DNA of 64,000 nucleotides from Thelephora terrestris (Eukaryota; Basidiomycota; Agaricomycetes; Thelephorales; Thelephoraceae), in NCBI GenBank assembly GCA_015956445.1, contig WIUZ02000028.1, positions 62,001-126,000 of the forward strand, in the 5' to 3' direction. A model generated the notes under the pieces. The model searched no databases. It was not told the DNA's origin and worked only from the letters and a program-made list of their open reading frames with translations. Made by a program: the position numbers and the translations under genes. Positions 47,230 to 58,575 of the stretch are shown here, piece after piece (the stretch's first letter is position 1; each line of letters starts with the position of its first letter).

Positions 47230-48665
47230 AGATAAGATAAGGCTGAACTAGGCCAGGTCAGAGTTAGGTTTAGGGCAGGTTAGGTTTAGGTTTAGGTTTA
47301 GGTTTGGTGCTAGGATAGGTTTGGGGCAGGCTGGGTTTAGGGCAGGTTAGGTTTGGGGTTAGGTTAGGTTAGGTTAGGTTAGGTTAGGTTAGGTTAGGTT
47401 AGGTTAGGTTAGGTCAGGTTAGGTTAGGTTAGGTTTAGGTTTAGGTTAGGTGTAGGTTTAGGTCTAGGTTAGGGTTAGAGTTAGGGTTAGGCTAGGTTAG
47501 GGTTAGAGTTAAGGTTAGGCTAGGTTAGGTTAGGTTAGGTCCAGGACTAGGTTTAGGGCTAGTTTATGACCACAAACTGGTCTGTACTTCATGATATAAT
47601 GAATATTACAGATATATTTGTATTTTCCTATTTTTATCTATTTTTTGGAGATTTTTATGAATTTTTTGGGCAAAAAATATATTAATATTGAAATTATGGG
47701 CTATTCAATGGACCAAAAAAATTGGAATAATTTTTATAAAATATTTATCTATACTCTGGAATTTTTGGAATTTTTTCCTGATTTTTCCAGCCAGAAAAAC
47801 AATTTTTTGAATATTTCTGGGAATAATTTACCATTTTGGGCACTTTCTAGACGTGTGGGAATTTTTTCAGTATTTTTTAGGATTTTTCTGGCATTTTTCC
47901 GAGTTTTCTAGCATATAATTTCCTTTTTTGGTAATTTTTGCCAGAATCATTTTTGAGTTGCTTATGTAAGCCATCAAAACTTCCTTTTTTGGAAACTCTT
48001 TCCTAAAAAGGAAATTCTTTTTTAGGAAAGACCCCTCCAAAAGCATTTTTGAGCTGCTTATGTAAGTCATCAAATTTTCCTTTTTTGGTAATCCATCAAA
48101 TATTTTCTAAAAAGGAAATTCTTTTTTAGGAAAGACCCCTCCAAAAGCATTTTTGAGATGCTTATGTAAGCCATCAAAACTTTCCTTTTTTGGTCGGTCA
48201 CATGACCTGATTACATAAGCAACACCCACTTTTTTCAGTCACATGACCTGCTTATGTCAGCCATCAAAATTTCCCAAAAAGGAAATTCAATATCAAAATC
48301 ATTTTTGAGTTGCTTATGTAAGCCATCAAAAATTTCCTTTTTGGGAAATTTTGATCGGAAATTCCCACAGTCCATTTTTCATTTTCTGCCCTCCCTGACA
48401 CCCGTGGGAATTTTCTGGAATTTTCCTGAATTTTTAATTTTTATTATATAAGCAATCCACTCTCCCAGGCCACCCACACTGTCGGCACCTGCCTAATTGG
48501 GAGCACCAGTGCCCAGTAAGCTGGGTCCCAGTCCCCCCCATAATTTCCATTAAAACTTTATGAGTAAAATATCCCCCCTCAGGCCATTCAAAAACTCATG
48601 AGAAAAATCATTCAAATTTGCGACAAAAACTCCTAAAACATTAATGTTTTTAATAAGGACTACTG
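44734..48665. mobile_element. Giant hairpin element F2 (3.9 kb)
   Basis: Near-perfect inverted repeat with ends CAGTAGTCCTTAT shared with F1 and arms of about 1.95 kb. The content order is as in F1: GATGGCTTACATAAGC motifs, AT-rich zone, CCTAA tract (45840-46140), TTATC repeats and inner stem. The loop near 46,700 is nearly the same as the F1 loop. Its right end touches P7 directly. Compared with A2, about 70 bases of A1 sequence are missing at the insertion site, and no clean duplication is seen. Confidence 0.85.
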
Positions 48666-49389
48666 CACTGGGGGCAAGGGGGTACTTACCCAGTGGGTAC
48701 ATTGTGAGTTCATTGTTGGTTTTGAAACCATTCACCCAGTTGTTACCCACCAGGTACTTTTTGGGGACTTTTTGAAAGATACTCATCAATTTGCCTGCAT
48801 TTTACCCACTGGGTACATGGTGGGTACTTTGTAAAATTACCCACTCAGGAACCCAGTGGGCATTTTTTGAGTGAAACCCCTGGGTTCTTTCACAATTCAC
48901 TTTCCAATGTGCCCATCAAACACCTGAGTCACTCATTGAGAGTTTTTTCATAAAGTACCCACCAATCTGATTACAATGTACTCAACCACATACACAATGG
49001 GTTCTTTGAGAGTTTGTGGTAAAACTGAGCCACATTGTTAGTTCTTTGTGAGTTCTTTCATAAAATACCCACTGATCTGATCAAAACGTACCCAGTGGGT
49101 TTTTTTCAAAGAACTCTCAATGAGTGACTCAAGTTTGTGATGGGCACATTGGAAAGTAAATTGTGAAAGAACCCAGGGGTCTCACTCAAAGAGTACCCAC
49201 TGGGTTCCTGAGTGGGTACTTTTACAACATGCCCACCATGTACCCAGTGGGTAAATCCAGGCGAATTTATGGGTATCTTTCAAAAAGTACCCAGAAAGTA
49301 CCTGGTGGGTAATGACTGGGCAAATGGTTTCAAAACCCACAATGAACTCACAATGTGCCCACTGGGTAAGTACCCCCTTGCTCCCAGTG
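48666..49389. mobile_element. Palindrome P7 (724 bp), CACTGGGG family, abutting F2
   Basis: Ends CACTGGGGGCAAGGGGG and CCCCTTGCTCCCAGTG. The arms reiterate GGGTACATTG and AAAGTACCC. Unlike the other palindromes, the bases outside its ends (CTG and ATA) do not match, because its left end coincides with the F2 terminus. Confidence 0.85.
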
Positions 49390-49899
49390 ATAGTAGCGGT
49401 GCTGCTCTCAGCACGGAAGACGCGATCGGAAACCATGGGCATAATGGATGAGTAGTTGGTTGGTGGAAGTGTTGATTTGGGAAGAAGGGAGTTTGATGGA
49501 TCCAACGGCCGGTTCGCGCTACGCTTTATCCGACCATCGACAGCGCTCGCGTCCTATTCGCCATTGGATCGGTCCATCGTTGCATCGGTCCATCATTGCA
49601 TCGGTCCAGACTCCTCATACATTCGCCCTCGACATTCAGGCCCCACTCGGTCTTTTGTTGCCCCGATCGAACGAGCTGACGTGTCGTTCTCTCATTGGTT
49701 CGTCTTCACATGTGATATTGTTCTTTGTCATTCCTTTCCCACACGACGTCATGACCCCTTTCTTATTCTCTCATGAACCCTGACCCATTAGTCATTCCTT
49801 TATCATTTTCTATTCTATAACCCGGGCCGCTTACTGTTCCAGCTTACTCTCGGCCCTTCTTTGCTCCGAGTTATTATTAGATAGGGCTATCTATGTCCC

Positions 49900-50382
49900 G
49901 GCCACTCTTCTATATAAGTACCGGTAGAGTAGCTAAGGACTCCCCATCTTTGATATCTCGGGAAGTCCTCTTCTCCTTGCAGCATCGGTGTATTTGCTGT
50001 AGGCCACTGAAGAGCTTATCGAGTAACTCTCTGAACACGTTCGCTCTCCTCTCTCTCTCGGCCTTGCATCAAGAATCGGCGAACGCGCTTACGAAAAGGA
50101 GTTCCTCGCCGCTCTCTTGATCAAGCACCAGTTTGAGGCGCCATCCTCAGGCTCTTATATCTGCCCTCAGAAGACGATAGGGATTTATTGGATAGAGGCT
50201 CGGCACTCCTGCTGTGAATTCAGACAACCTACCGGAGAACGCTCGTCCATCGCGTTTTGGACCACGTAGACTTTGGGTGGATATAGGGAAGTCGTTCCCC
50301 CTTTGCCCCATTGTTTCTTGTTGGTTGGAGTTGCGACTCACCAACAGCACTGGTACCTGAAGGGCGAAGAGTGGCCCTGACA
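49900..50382 (+). promoter_or_regulatory. LTR-like promoter and R-U5-like segment of unit A1
   Basis: CTATATAAGTACCGG at ~49910 is followed by pyrimidine-rich AGTCCTCTTCTCC and then about 450 bases to the terminal CTGACA. The same segment is present in A2 at ~58990-59462 (CTATATAGGTACC). It reads opposite to the gene within the unit. Confidence 0.5.
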
Positions 50383-51335
50383 AAAACCCTGAGTGAACCC
50401 ACAGTTTCCCAGGTCATGTGACCTTGATGTCCTGATTAGGTAATCTGAGGGTAAACCATGAATTTTCCCAAAGAAAGTAACCATGGTGTTCCTGAGTGGC
50501 TCATTCACAGTGTTCTTTCCAGTGTTCCCAGTGGTGTGATCACGGTGTTCCCAGTCAGTAAAATTCAAATTGAGCCTTAATGGTGCGCCAGAAGTGTACC
50601 AGTGTGGTATATCCTGAAAGTACAAAGGCCTTTGACCATGATGTACCAAAATTCAGCAAACCATCAGGAAACTGTGGGAACACTGAAAGGAAACTGAGAA
50701 ATTGGGAACATTTTGAATGAGTTTATGATGTTCCCAGTGTCCCCAGTTTCCTTTCAGTGTTCCCACAGTTTCCTGATGGTTTGCTGAATTTTGGTACATC
50801 ATGGTCAAAGGCCTTTGTACTTTCAGGATATACCACACTGGTACACTTCTGGCACACCATTAAGGCTCAATTTGAATTTTACTGACTGGGAACACCGTGA
50901 TCACACCACTGGGAACACTGGAAAGAACACTGTGAATGAGCCACTCAGGAACACCATAGTTACTTTCTTTGGGAAAATTCATGGTTTACCCTCAGATTAC
51001 CTAATCAGGACATCAAGGTCACATGACCTGGGAAACTGTGGGTTCACTCAGGGTTTTCTTTCAATGAGCCACTCAGGGACATCATGGGTATTTCTTTGGG
51101 AAAATTCATGATGTTCCCATGGATTACCTTATGGGAACACTGAGATCACATGACCAGGAACACCATGAATGTACTGAGCATTTCCTGTGCTGGCAACACT
51201 CTAAGGAAATTGGCCTGGACATTTTGAATGTATTTATGATGTACCAGGTGGGTCATTGCCAGGCACATTTTCCATTTCCTTACAATGTATTTACAATGTC
51301 CCAGGCCGGGAAACTGGGGTTTGTCCCCAGTGATT

Positions 51336-51830
51336 GCAGTCGCGTTGGTGGTGGTTGGGTTTCTGAAAATTTCTTTTTTTTCGATCCGCTTCCCCGACGT
51401 TTTTACTCGTTCCCGCATTCTGCACGGCGTCCCGTGGCACTCGGAGGATGCTGGCACCATCCCGATCATCCCGTCCGGGCCGCAATATCACGCCTCTGAG
51501 CCGGATGGGTTCCCGATTCCGTGCTGGTCGTCCCTCCCACCGTTTCCGAGCATGTCAGCATTCCACCCCGTCATTGTTGTGACCGAGGACGGTCAGTATT
51601 CAAAAGTCTCAAGGAGAGCCAGTCCCCACTATCGTGCTCACATTCTGATCATTGTTCATACCCGCTGGAAGGACGCAGATGAGGTACCCCCCCTGCAGAA
51701 CTTGTCTCACGCCTTACCCAGCTTGATTCCACGAGTTTCACCACGCTCCACACACTACGGACCAAGAAAACATGTCAATTCAGCAAAGAAACAGGCCAAG
51801 AAACTGGTAGTACATGATGATGATGGCTAA
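51336..51830 (+). CDS. Hypothetical coding fragment W
   Basis: An open frame with strong codon texture (C or G in third positions) runs from the P5 edge: FSIRFPDVFTRSRILHGVPW, then a stretch rich in proline and tryptophan, then SPHYRAHILIIVHTRW and a lysine-rich end. The start is not seen. It may have been in an upstream exon now beyond P5 or lost. It converges on gene Z. I recognise no family. Confidence 0.35.
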   Translation, partial: AVALVVVGFLKISFFSIRFPDVFTRSRILHGVPWHSEDAGTIPIIPSGPQYHASEPDGFPIPCWSSLPPFPSMSAFHPVIVVTEDGQYSKVSRRASPHYRAHILIIVHTRWKDADEVPPLQNLSHALPSLIPRVSPRSTHYGPRKHVNSAKKQAKKLVVHDDDG

Positions 51831-53211
51831 AAATTTGAAGCGACCTCCTCCTCATTCCTTGAGCCCCCACGAACCACCCTCAGCCACTCCCGCCTCGTCA
51901 ACATCCCAAGATCTCTCTCCCGCATCCCTCATTGCATCCCCATTGTCTGAAGATATCCCGTCGTCGCTCACAGCAGCTCCAGACACGTCACCATCACCCC
52001 CCTCCTCTTCTGACACCTCCACAAAGTCAGACGAGTCCCAGATTTCCTCACCACCCCAAGAGGAAATCTCCCAGTTCATCCTCACAAGAATCCCCTTCGC
52101 GATGACTCGGCGACTCGCCACCAGATCTGCGATCTCGTCCACCTTGTTGCGCTCCCTGGTGATCTGGGAACGGAGACTCACGCGCAGCTGCTTGATAGCA
52201 ACCGGCAAGTCCTGTGGCTCACCCCATCCCTTCTCGAACTCGTGGAAGTCCACATCCAAGCTATGGACCCCGGAGCACAAGCCAGAAGTACTCCCTACGG
52301 ACAAACCGGCCATCGTGGCTGTAGGTACCACGAGACTCGACCCTACCGCAGCAGCTTTAGTCCGGGAGCACATAGAAACGGTGGTGGAAGCCCCTACGGC
52401 CTCAGAAGTCCTATCCTTCTTCGCGCGAGTGGATCTCTTTGGTTTCGGGACACTTTCTTCTTCACCGGTGAGCTCTCCCGCAGGAGGCTTGGATTTGCGA
52501 CGTTCCGCGGCCACGGTTTGACGGTGGTTGTCCCCCTTCTTCGAACGCTCAATAAGAGGCCAATGGGTGATCCCAAAATCCTGGTCTTTGAAAGAACAGC
52601 CCTTCTTCTGGGTGATACAGGTCTGGCAGATGAGGTACACGCACTCATCAACTGATCGCAGGGCCAGATGCCAGAGAGGATGACACGATCTCTCGCGACT
52701 GGGCTTGCCACAACAGTAATCGCAAGACTACGAAGATGTCAGAAGCTTTTAACGCAACGATGGAAAGAGCGCGAAACATACCATTGGGCGCGCACCCGGG
52801 AACTCATCCAGATCCAGAGGCGTCCCCTCCCCAAAAACCTCGCCAGTTAGGTCAACAGGTGGAAAATCTGGAACACAACTCCAGTGACCCACTTTTGTCA
52901 GCGTGCTGAATTTTAACTTCTTTTTGAACCATTTTCACACCCAACTTTCGCTCACTTTCCTTACCTATACCCCTTTCTTATCTTATCAATTTCCCTTATC
53001 ACGACTCACACGTCATCCAAAGCACAGACAAAGACACGGCAGATAATATTACATACGGGTGCACCCACAACGAAGCCACAAGACGACTAGCCGACGGAGT
53101 TGAACCCGCACGGACTCTATGGACGAGGACTAAGGTGTACAGACCCTAGCCGTCAAGACCTGGTCTGCCAGTACTCCTCAGCACTGGCAACCTCCTCCTC
53201 CGTCCCCTCCG

Positions 53212-55615
53212 TGTCAGGCTGACACGACCTCTACAGTTCAATAGCACTCTTGCTATCCAAACCTATCACACTCAGGGGTCAAACACACAGTTATAACCCT
53301 GTTGCAAACCCAGGGATATCGGAAGTCTCTTCACAGACTAGATAGGAAGAGGGGAGAAAGAAGGAGACAAGGGTCTTCAGGCACTCTTGCTCTAAGCACA
53401 CAGCAGTAGAGGTCACGGAGAGTCTGATGATAACAAATCTAAGGAGTACAAACTAAACTACTCTGAGTATATATACTACTTAGATTTGTGACGTGACAGT
53501 GACATGTAACTACACTAATGATACAAACACAGACAAACATGGTCCGTGCACAGCACTGCATGGTCTGTGCGTTATGTGGTGACTAATGCTACAAATTATC
53601 AGCTGATAAACAAAAGTGTGGCGGCCAATAGCAATTTGAGAGCATTACAAAGCAGTTACAAAGCATGACGTATCATGGGAATGTTCGGAAAGAATGTGGG
53701 TATGGCTGAGTAACAGCCAATGGCAAAAGGGGAGCATATGACTAAAGATAGGGGCATATGATGTCATGTGGGTCATGCGCAGTAAACAATAGAAAGGATG
53801 ACTCAACTCCTGAGTCGTGGAAGGGGCGTGACATTTGGTATATAACCAAAGGGGGTTGGATGACTGGTCTTCCAACAAACCCACCTTTGTTACACAGCCA
53901 ACATGCCTCGTGCTTCAACTCGTCGTTCTTCTTCTTATTCTCCTGTCCAGGAGAATAATTTCAATATTGATCGTTTCTCTCACGCTCGTCGTGATGCTTC
54001 TCGCCCTTATCCTACTTTGGGAAATGTCATGGACCGGACCGCCACCGCCGACCCTAATGAGGGTTTTACCGATTTAGGTTCGGGATGCCGGTTGACATAT
54101 TTGACATGTCTGCTGACGTTCCGCTTTCAGGTTTCCGGGATTTCATCCAGGCTTCTCGTAGAGTGTCTCGGCGCAAGTTGGTGCGTATTGAGACCAACTC
54201 TTATGCGACCGAACTCCTTAACAGGGGTGTCGAGTTCGTTACTGAGACCAATGAGACCTTCAACTCCGTGTTGGAGGCCAGTGTTATCCATACGGGTAAC
54301 GTTGGGTCCATGTTGATGGATGAGATTGCTCATGTTAATGAGCGAGTTGATGGTCGCCGCGAAGAGATCGAGAAGTTGGAGAAGGAATTCCTTGGATGTC
54401 ACGAGGGCATCTTGAAGATTGAAGATGAGCAAGAGCAGCATGGTATGGCGATTGACAGGTTGAAGGTAAATGTGGGGTCGGGAGATATTGAACATCTCTA
54501 ACCCAACATTTCCTTTTAGGGAGAAGTGATCACATTGAAGGACTTGGTCCGGAGTCTCGTTGCGAAGACCGGAGAGTTGGAAGATGATAAGGTACGGGGG
54601 CAGGGATCGAAGATAATTAACTTCTTCTAACCCTGTTCCTTTAGGTTCGCCTTACTCGTTGCATTTTCGAGTTGACCGGAGAAGTCCGGGATCTCCAGAG
54701 AAGGTGCAACGAACCGGAGGTCCAAGTTGAAGAGGAAGAGTTGGAGGTTCCCCATCGGGCTGGTTCGCCGATAGTTCCTAATCGGGCCGAGTCGCCACCC
54801 GCTCGTCTGTTGGTCCGTCACGAGAACAGGTTGGTCCCCGTCGATGATGAGGTCATTGAGATCGGGAGCGACGAATTCTATCGGAACGTAGGAGTTGTCC
54901 GTAGGGATACTCCTCATCCTGAGTTTGTGTCTACTCCTTGGGGTAGTCGTCGTCAATGGCCTGCCCTGGAGTATGACCCGTACGCCGAGTTCGTTCCTGA
55001 TAGTGAACCGAACTCTGACACGGAGCTTCCAGATTACGATGACTTGTCGGACGTGGACCCAAATGAGATCAGGGAGCAGAACTGGTTGAATGAGGAGTTG
55101 GTGCGATCGGCCTTGGAAGTAGTACAAAGGATTCACAGAGATATTGATTAATAACTCTTTTGTACTGTTAAACTTCTTTGGAATTATCCTTTGTTTTGTC
55201 TATTGCGTGCGATCCATGAGTCGTAAAGCATAATGGTTTTCGTAAGTCCAATCCAAGGGTCAGATTAATAAGCCGGTTGACTTCTGCGAGAGGTCAACGC
55301 GCGACACTTATTAATACATCCCTTGTTGTCGGTAGCCTGAATATCTACTAGTCGTCCAGGGGCAACGGAGGGCCAGGTAGGGGGAATCTTCGTATGAAGG
55401 TTCGCCGGTACATGTTCACGTATTATACCTCGGGTCTTCTGGGGTATCTTGACTAGTAGCACGTTCCACGTATTGGACTTTGAATCGTTAAGCATAGGGC
55501 ATATGGCATAATAAACAGTTTACTGCCATGTTTAGGGCAGGGCACCAACTGATTTGGTGGTGATGAGGCGTTAAATAAAGGAAATAAAAAGGGGGTAAAT
55601 GGCGAAATCATCACA
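53212..55615 (+). mobile_element. Unit B4: TG...CA LTR-like unit (2.4 kb) carrying a spliced gene
   Basis: Ends TGTCAGGCTGACACG and ATCATCACA, with perfect 5-bp duplications CTCCG (53207-53211, 55616-55620). It lies in the A2 gene. Its overall structure is as in B1. It looks whole. Confidence 0.8.
53903..55151 (+). CDS. B-family coiled-coil protein gene (copy in B4)
   Basis: Predicted exons are 53903-54077, 54131-54465, 54520-54591 (72 bases) and 54645-55151. The protein is closest to B1: it shares KEFLGCHEGILKIEDEQEQ and the PHRAGSPIVPNR insert. The N-terminus is shorter by a few residues (MPRASTRRSSSYSPVQ). The TATA (GGTATATAACC) lies near 53838. The frame is open throughout. Confidence 0.65.
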
Positions 55616-57350
55616 CTCCGAGGCACTCTCGACGGCTTCCTTGTCAACCATCTCGACGACCCGAGCTTCCTCCAGACAATGAGCTGCGACCAGCTGCACT
55701 TCAGCACGAAGGCGGTTCCTTGCTGAATCGACCATAGTCTGATCCAGACTCCTCCGAGCTGACCAGCCCTCCATCCTCTCGGTCAGCTGACTCACCAAGC
55801 GCACGGCCTCCGCTGCATGCTGGACCGACAAGAGCGTAAGGTTCGTCAAGTCGTTCACGTCCACAGACTCCACGGGTATCAGCTCGCCGCAATCCAGGCG
55901 ACACTGCAACATCGTCGCGTCGGAATAGGACGGTGGACTCGATGTCCCCTCCCTGCCGGACGACGTTGGGATTGCTGGGACGCATCCGATGGGCTGGACG
56001 ACGGACACAGGAGAGATAAGGAACCCAACGACGGGCGCGAATGGAACACTGTCCACGTACCGGAGAGATCGCAGGAGGCGGAACCACAATAGCCACCTCG
56101 TTCTCCCCAGCGTGCTCCAACTCGGGCAAACTACTGACCGGGTTGACAGTCGTCTCCTCAGACGTCTCGCGAACGACCTCCTCCCCGTCATCAGTACACG
56201 TCGGCGTATGATACGAGCCGATCAAGGCTAAACGGAACGTCAGCGGACAGGCTAAAGATGTCAACCAGCATCCCGAACCTATCGGAGAAGCCATCCTGTC
56301 CGGAATCGATTCGTCATCGGACTCCTCGCGGACCGCAGCCACCGAACGCATATGGCAGTGGCACAGTCGCTTGCTCATGGACTCGACCCGAGCACCCAGC
56401 AACGGCAAGGTGTCGTCCAACGTATCAACCTAGAAGTGGAATGAGTTCCCTCAGCTCAACGCCAGGGGATGTCACACTAACCTTGGTGTCCAGCTCGTTC
56501 AGAGCCCTTCTATGACGGTTGAGCCGTTGGTCGACCTCAATCAGGTCCCGTTGAATGGTGTCGTCCCGCTCCTTCAGCGACTCGACCAATCGATTGTGTT
56601 CCTCCCGCATCGCCAGCATCTCGCTCTCGAACGTCACGCAAAGTGTGTCGTTCATTAGGAGGAGCGTCCTCTTGGTGTCCAGCATCTCTGAGTACATCCT
56701 GTTGGCATCGTCCTTCGCTTCCTTCACCTCGCGCTTCAGCCACTCATTCTATAAGTCTATCAGTGTTATCCCACAAGCGGGATGCACAGATCGACTCACC
56801 GCTTTCTGTTCCGTCCGCAAAAGGAACCAGAGACGGTGACCAACAGCTGCTGTGTAGTGTTGGGAGCGAGTAGCTCCAGGCCACTTCCCCTCACCGTTCC
56901 CCAGGTCGTAGATGCCCATTCGCAGAAGACCCCACAACGCCTTGGACACAGGTGTCTCCCACGGCATGCGCAACTCTGCATTGAACGTCACCCCGCGCAT
57001 CGATTCCTGTAGCTTGTGGTCGATCAAGTTGTGGAACCACAACTCGTCGTCCATGGTCAGGTACTTGGGAGGTGTATCAATTGTTGCCTCCAGTTGTCAG
57101 GCGTCCACCTTGTTGGCGACGGCGAAGATCTAGGAAAGCGCTGTCAGTTGAACGCCAACAACTGGTGTGCGCGTGACAACACGCCTCTTGGTAACTGGGA
57201 TACGCCACATTGGCGTTCGGCAGGAAGTAGCTCTTGTTCTGCACGGATCGAGGATCCGCGGACTCGATGGTGGCGATGCTGTTCTCGGCACGGAAGACGC
57301 GGTCAGATGTCATGGGCATGATGGTAGATGAGTAGTTGGTTGGTGGGTAT

Positions 57351-58575
57351 CACTGGGGACAAACCCCAGTTTCCCGGCCTGGGACATCATAAATACATTG
57401 TAAGGAAATGGAAAATGTGCCTGGCAATGACCCACCTGGTACATTGTAAATACATTCAAAATGTCCAGGCCAATTTCCTTAGAGTGTTGCCAACACAGGA
57501 AATGCTCAGTACATTCATGGTGTTCCTGGTCATGTGATCTCAGTGTTCCCATTAGGTAATCCATGGGAAAATCATGAATTTTCCCTAAGAAATACCCATG
57601 ATGTCCCTGAGTGGCTCATTGAAAGAAAACCCTGAGTGAACCCACAGTTTCCCAGGTCATGTGACCTTGATGTCCTGATTAGGTAATCTGAGGGTAAACC
57701 ATGAATTTTCCCAAAGAAAGTAACCATGGTGTTCCTGAGTGGCTCATTCACAGTGTTCTTTCCAGTGTTCCCAGTGGTGCCATCATGGTGTTCCCAGTCA
57801 GTAAAATTCAAATTGTGCCTTAACGGTGCGCCGGAAGTGTACCAGTGTGGTATATCCTGAAAGTACTAAGGCCTTCGACCATGATGTACCAAAATTCGGC
57901 AAATCATCAGGAAACTGTGGAAACATTGAAAGGAAACTGGGGACGTTGGGAACATCATAAACCCATTCAAAATGTTCCCAATTTCTCAGTTTCCTTTCAG
58001 TGTTCCCACAGTTTCCTGATGATTTGCCGAATTTTGGTACATCATGGTCGAAGGCCTTAGTACTTTCAGGATATACCACACTGGTACACTTCCGGCGCAC
58101 CGTTAAGGCACAATTTGAATTTTACTGACTGGGAACACCATGATGGCACTACTGGGAACACTGGAAAGAACACTGTGAATGAGCCACTCAGGAACACCAT
58201 GGTTACTTTCTTTGGGAAAATTCATGGTTTACCCTCAGATTACCTAATCAGGACATCAAGGTCACATGACCTGGGAAACTGTGGGTTCACTCAGGGTTTT
58301 CTTTCAATGAGCCACTCAGGGACATCATGGGTATTTCTTAGGGAAAATTCATGATTTTCCCATGGATTACCTAATGGGAACACTGAGATCACATGACCAG
58401 GAACACCATGAATGTACTGAGCATTTCCTGTGTTGGCAACACTCTAAGGAAATTGGCCTGGACATTTTGAATGTATTTACAATGTACCAGGTGGGTCATT
58501 GCCAGGCACATTTTCCATTTCCTTACAATGTATTTATGATGTCCCAGGCCGGGAAACTGGGGTTTGTCCCCAGTG
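57351..58575. mobile_element. Palindrome P8 (1225 bp), CACTGGGG family
   Basis: Ends CACTGGGGACAAACCCC and complement, duplication TAT (57348-57350, 58576-58578), centre near 57963. Near-identical to P5 apart from scattered bases. It lies just upstream of the A2 gene start. Confidence 0.9.

Larger units (their letters stand above)
42566..49443 (-). pseudogene. A-family coiled-coil protein gene in A1, split by P6, F2 and P7
   Basis: It begins at 49443 (MPMVSDRVFRAESS) on the minus strand. A helical region with LTMDDELWYHNLINHK follows, then a coiled coil (LESEMLAMREEHNRLVESL type), an acidic proline-rich middle and a C-terminal helix with VESVDVNGLTNLMLLSVQ. It is the same protein family as in A2, with a broader likeness to C. 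P7 and F2 lie near its start and P6 in a late exon. There is no known enzyme domain. Confidence 0.6.
42315..50382 (+). mobile_element. Unit A1: TG...CA LTR-like unit, 8.1 kb with nested insertions
   Basis: Starts TGTCAGTGTGCTG and ends GTGGCCCTGACA, with perfect 5-bp duplications AAAAC (42310-42314, 50383-50387). It lies in palindrome P5. A spliced gene on the minus strand (49443 to 42566) is interrupted by P6, F2 and P7. On the plus strand a TATA (CTATATAAGTACC, ~49910) lies about 470 bases before the right end, as in an LTR. Without the nested elements it is about 2.9 kb. It is broken by three insertions. Confidence 0.8.
42035..51332. mobile_element. Palindrome P5, CACTGGGG family, split by unit A1
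   Basis: The two parts are 42035-42314 and 50383-51332. The outer 3-bp duplication is ATT (42032-42034, 51333-51335), which proves the parts, 8 kb apart, are one element. Without A1 it is about 1.2 kb and matches P8 closely. The left terminus reads CACTAGGGGCG where others have CACTGGGG. The arms reiterate GGAACACTG and TTTCCCAAAG motifs. Confidence 0.9.
53150..57319 (-). pseudogene. A-family coiled-coil protein gene in A2, split by B4
   Basis: Begins at 57319 (MPMTSDRVFRAENS) on the minus strand. The LTMDDELWFHNLIDHKLQ region, coiled coil (EMLAMREEHNRLVESLKERD), acidic middle (VVRETSEETTVNPVSSLPE) and C-terminal helix are as in A1. Several introns with GT-AG ends match those of A1. B4 interrupts a late exon and P8 lies just upstream of the start. 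About two breaks are apparent. Confidence 0.6.

Noticed and set aside
42315-50382. A1 as a complete LTR retrotransposon
   Set aside because: No direct terminal repeats and no reverse transcriptase, integrase or protease motifs were seen in any frame.
51852-52521. Plus-strand ORF (51814-52521) opposite gene Z
   Set aside because: It is the serine/proline-rich shadow of the minus-strand gene, whose cysteine pairs and intron give it better support.
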